DNA of 64,000 bases from Deltaproteobacteria bacterium. Lineage in GTDB: Bacteria > Desulfobacterota > Binatia > HRBIN30 > CADEER01. Of this stretch, positions 61,415-64,000 are shown piece after piece. A program made the position numbers and the translations under genes. The notes beneath the pieces were generated by a model. It did no database searches and had not been told where the DNA came from. It was given only the letters and a program-made list of their open reading frames with translations. The DNA lies in assembly GCA_029262455.1 (NCBI GenBank), contig JAJCZJ010000088.1, positions 458,273 to 522,272 on the forward strand. Direction: 5' to 3'. Every line of letters starts with the position of its first letter. Positions within the stretch are counted from its first letter, which is position 1.

Positions 61415-64000
61415 GTGAAAACCTCAATCTGTAGAATCACCCTGTTGAGCGGTGTCCTAGTTTCCTGTCTGGCCCTCGCGTCAACGGAGAGCCTTGCCCG
61501 TGTCGCGATCGAACCATTGAGAGATGCTGTCTGTACCGACGTGGCCGAAGCACAGCGCCAACGCGAGAATCTTCCCCCTTGCTTTGAGGTGGAAGGGGGC
61601 CGAGGCCAAACCTGCGACTTGGAGCTGGTCGACTTCCCGGGGCTCTTCTTTGAGGGGGTGTCTCCCATAGGGGAGTCAGCTTCGTGTGGTAGCTGTGCCT
61701 CGGCAGAATCTGAGGCGCAGATAACCCGACAAGGGCCCACATCGATACTAGAGAAGTTTCCCAGGGAGCGAGCTGTGCTTTTTGGTACCGCCTCGGCAAA
61801 GACGCAGGCCGGAGAATCGCAAGAGTGCCCCGGGGCAGTGGCGTCTACGGACAGTTCGATTGCTGCAAGCTGGGTTGTTCAGAACGAAGGCAGTCGCCCC
61901 AGAAAGTTTGTTCTTCTTCCAGGGCGACCCGTAATCCCCAGGTTCCCGATTCCGATTCCTGACCCCTGTGAGGGTAATGGCGACATTGAGCACTTCGTCC
62001 GATTCCTTGGGACAGACCTCTCGCCGGAGCCCGCGGGATGCCTTTCCGACGGGGAAACGTACAACCTCTCCTGCGGTAACAAAGCCCCGTGCTATGTGAG
62101 GCTCGCGGACGGCGATGGTTTTGATTACCAGGTTACTGCTCGCGGCGATTCGCAGGGTGTGACAGACGGCGAGCTAGACTGGACGCTCGAAATCAGACCA
62201 GCGCTTAGTTACGCCGCGCTGGGCGATTCGTTTGCGAGTGGCGTCGGTGCTGGCAGGGAAGACCCGGCTTCCGGCACGTGTCGTCGGTCGAGCGATGCAT
62301 TCTCCCGAATATTGGACCCCGACAAGAGTGGTGGTTTTTTTGATTCGCGACTCGGCAAAGAATTCATTGACCTCGAATTCCTTGCGTGTAGTGGTTCTGG
62401 GACAGCCGGCGTACTTGAGCAGCTTGAGGAAGAAAGAAACGGCCTCCGGCTGGTTGATGACAACACGGACCTCATAACGATTTGGACCGGAGGGAACGAC
62501 CTCGGGTGGGGCAGTATTGCGCGATTGTGTGGCAATCCACATCTTGGAGACTGCTGGAATCTTCCCTTTCCTGGAACGACCTTGACCGTTCTCGACGTTT
62601 TCACTCCGTTATTGGACCAGCTTGAGACCAACCTTGGCTCGTTTCTGTCGATTGCCAGAGAACGAGCTCCAAACGCACTGATTGCAGTGATGAACTACCC
62701 CTACTTCGTTCCCGAGGGCGAAATCGCGATCACAAGACTGAGTTCGTGCATCGAGATGGAGCTCTACTTTAACGATGATGAGAGATTCATTTTTCGCGCG
62801 TTGACCGACTTAGCGAACGGTCGCATTGCCTCGGCCGTAGCACTGGCACAAGCCGTTTTGGTCGATGTGAACGATGCATTCGATGGGAGAGAGGCTTGCG
62901 CAAGGTATTTTCGGTCTCCGTGGATGACCGGCCTCCTTCCCCGTAGCACGACTTTCCATCCGAACGATGAAGGACACCGCGCAGTCGAACGTCTTCTCCG
63001 ACACAAACTGCTCGATGATATGCCTCCAGACAGAAGTACTCCCAGATCAAACGACAAACTCACCTTGGAAACACCAGTTGCTCCTACTGCTCGGTTTGGA
63101 GACATCGCCGTTGATGTTTCGGAACCAATCCCGTGCTCTGGCGGAAGCGCTGCACCGGGTGCCGAAATACGAGTCAGTATCGTTCAACCAGTTCCACCGG
63201 GCGAGAAGGTAGATTTCTCGGTTCAAGCAAGCGCCGGACCCATCTTTGTCGCATCAGCCACCGCCAGCGACGCGGGAATTGCGGAGGCGGTTTTTTTTCT
63301 CCCCGGGGAAACCCCCTCGGGAACCGTTCTGGTCCAGGGGATCCCGTCTGAAACTCTGACATGGTTCACCGGCTCTCTGCGGGTAGCTGTCGTTCTCGAG
63401 GATGACCTTGACACTGACGGCGTTGTGGGGATGTGCGACAACTGCCCCGACGAGCCGAACGCAGACCAAATTGACCGAGACGGAGATGGGGTTGGAGATG
63501 TGTGCGACACATGTCCAGATGACTCTGAAAACGACGTTGATACTGATGGACTCTGTGCAGACTCAGACCCATGCCCCGGTGACTTTGCGAACGACGTCGA
63601 TGGTGATGGGGTCTGTGGAGACGAAGACAACTGTCCCATCGATGCGAACGCGAACCAGACCGACTCGGACTTCGACGGCCGAGGGGATGTATGTAACGAG
63701 GCCGAGTGTTTCGATGTTGAACTCACTATCGAGCCAGAAGAGGGTGGCTATGTGCTGATTGGACCACCTACATGTCCCGGTGCCACGTTTCAGGCTGAAA
63801 GTACGATAACGGTCGAGGCGTTTCCGCTCGAAGGGTACCGGTTTGCTGGATTCTCGGGAGAGGTTTCGACGACTGACAAGCGGTCAACCTTCGTCATTGG
63901 CGGCGAGACATCCGTGTCGGCGCTCTTTGAGTTCGATGGTTCTCTAACCGCTACGCCGACGGTTCCTCGCTCGACCGTTACACCCGCAAACACACCGGCT
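61415..64000 (+). CDS. Secreted SGNH/GDSL hydrolase with TSP3 and InlB-like repeats (runs off window)
   Basis: GTG start with CAGGAGAG upstream; open for 862 codons to the window end, so the C-terminus is missing. Signal peptide (ITLLSGVLVSCLALASTESLA). Residues about 25-260 are Cys-containing and unrecognised. The SGNH hydrolase domain follows: block I GDSFASG (Ser272), GGND (Asn361), and HPNDEGH (Asp518, His521), as in SEST-like secreted esterases. Then DxDxDG TSP3-type repeats with Cys pairs (about 670-765), an InlB-B-like repeat (AFPLEGYRFAGFSGE), and a Thr/Pro linker. Codon use looks more A/T-rich at third positions than in the housekeeping genes. Confidence 0.88.
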   Translation, partial: MKTSICRITLLSGVLVSCLALASTESLARVAIEPLRDAVCTDVAEAQRQRENLPPCFEVEGGRGQTCDLELVDFPGLFFEGVSPIGESASCGSCASAESEAQITRQGPTSILEKFPRERAVLFGTASAKTQAGESQECPGAVASTDSSIAASWVVQNEGSRPRKFVLLPGRPVIPRFPIPIPDPCEGNGDIEHFVRFLGTDLSPEPAGCLSDGETYNLSCGNKAPCYVRLADGDGFDYQVTARGDSQGVTDGELDWTLEIRPALSYAALGDSFASGVGAGREDPASGTCRRSSDAFSRILDPDKSGGFFDSRLGKEFIDLEFLACSGSGTAGVLEQLEEERNGLRLVDDNTDLITIWTGGNDLGWGSIARLCGNPHLGDCWNLPFPGTTLTVLDVFTPLLDQLETNLGSFLSIARERAPNALIAVMNYPYFVPEGEIAITRLSSCIEMELYFNDDERFIFRALTDLANGRIASAVALAQAVLVDVNDAFDGREACARYFRSPWMTGLLPRSTTFHPNDEGHRAVERLLRHKLLDDMPPDRSTPRSNDKLTLETPVAPTARFGDIAVDVSEPIPCSGGSAAPGAEIRVSIVQPVPPGEKVDFSVQASAGPIFVASATASDAGIAEAVFFLPGETPSGTVLVQGIPSETLTWFTGSLRVAVVLEDDLDTDGVVGMCDNCPDEPNADQIDRDGDGVGDVCDTCPDDSENDVDTDGLCADSDPCPGDFANDVDGDGVCGDEDNCPIDANANQTDSDFDGRGDVCNEAECFDVELTIEPEEGGYVLIGPPTCPGATFQAESTITVEAFPLEGYRFAGFSGEVSTTDKRSTFVIGGETSVSALFEFDGSLTATPTVPRSTVTPANTPA

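Noticed and set aside
61059-61418. 119-codon plus-strand frame upstream of the SGNH hydrolase
   Set aside because: It overlaps the well-supported GTG start and ribosome-binding site of the hydrolase, has no site of its own and has a low-complexity composition.
60898-61740. 280-codon minus-strand frame antisense to the SGNH gene start
   Set aside because: Its first half is antisense to a clear signal peptide and coding region, and there is no ribosome-binding site. Only a short downstream part looks coding-like and it would need a frameshift.

Overview
The window is 64 kb of GC-rich, densely coded bacterial chromosome from a Gram-negative organism with an outer membrane: it encodes porin-like proteins, many lipoproteins and a Ccm cytochrome c maturation system. 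Several traits together point to an uncultured lineage of the former Deltaproteobacteria, most like Candidatus Binatota. These are two LLM-class (F420/flavin-type) oxidoreductases, many secreted proteins with a cysteine-bounded dockerin-like pair of Asp/Asn-Gly loops and Thr/Pro-rich linkers, and a Cys-type CcmE. The assignment is inference; no rRNA or other phylogenetic marker was compared.

Region 1 (1-10.4 kb, minus strand) is a housekeeping block. In transcription order it holds a small DNA-binding protein, pgpA, an OprB-type porin, cinA, recA, pilT, alaS, phoH and the 5' end of ybeY. Region 2 (10.5-20.9 kb) holds an MmgE/PrpD protein, a short SDR, a HIT-like protein, a cytochrome c maturation cluster (yacG-ccmE-ccmF-ccmH-ccmI-like), a minimal exosortase with a membrane partner, a zinc-ribbon protein, an LLM oxidoreductase and a PA0069-type radical SAM protein.

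Region 3 (21-31 kb) is mainly surface proteins: two beta-helix lipoproteins in tandem, glpD, a MetF-family reductase, a BNR/sortilin-like propeller with a dockerin-like tail, and a Thr/Pro-rich secreted protein. Region 4 (31-41 kb) has a Yej-type peptide ABC importer (yejA, yejB and a natural YejE-YejF fusion), a second LLM oxidoreductase, a 69-nt tandem repeat, a PaaI thioesterase, an orphan Phd-type antitoxin with a perfect palindromic operator, and two hypothetical proteins.

Region 5 (41-56 kb) is the most unusual. A minus-strand operon encodes an ECF-like sigma factor, a zinc-finger anti-sigma-like protein, an FHA protein fused to a transglutaminase-like cysteine-peptidase core, and a TolB-like propeller lipoprotein. 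Two more paralogues of that lipoprotein, a degraded fragment of it, a type-B carboxylesterase, an outer-membrane barrel and a transmembrane Ser/Thr kinase lie within about 13 kb. The kinase could supply the phospho-Thr ligand for the FHA domain. I propose this as a candidate undescribed envelope-signalling system; that its parts act together is inference.

Region 6 (56-64 kb) encodes large secreted Ca-binding-type proteins (dockerin-like plus TSP3 repeats), a lipoprotein, a small secreted protein and an SGNH/GDSL hydrolase that runs off the window end. No tRNA, rRNA, CRISPR array or insertion sequence was recognised.
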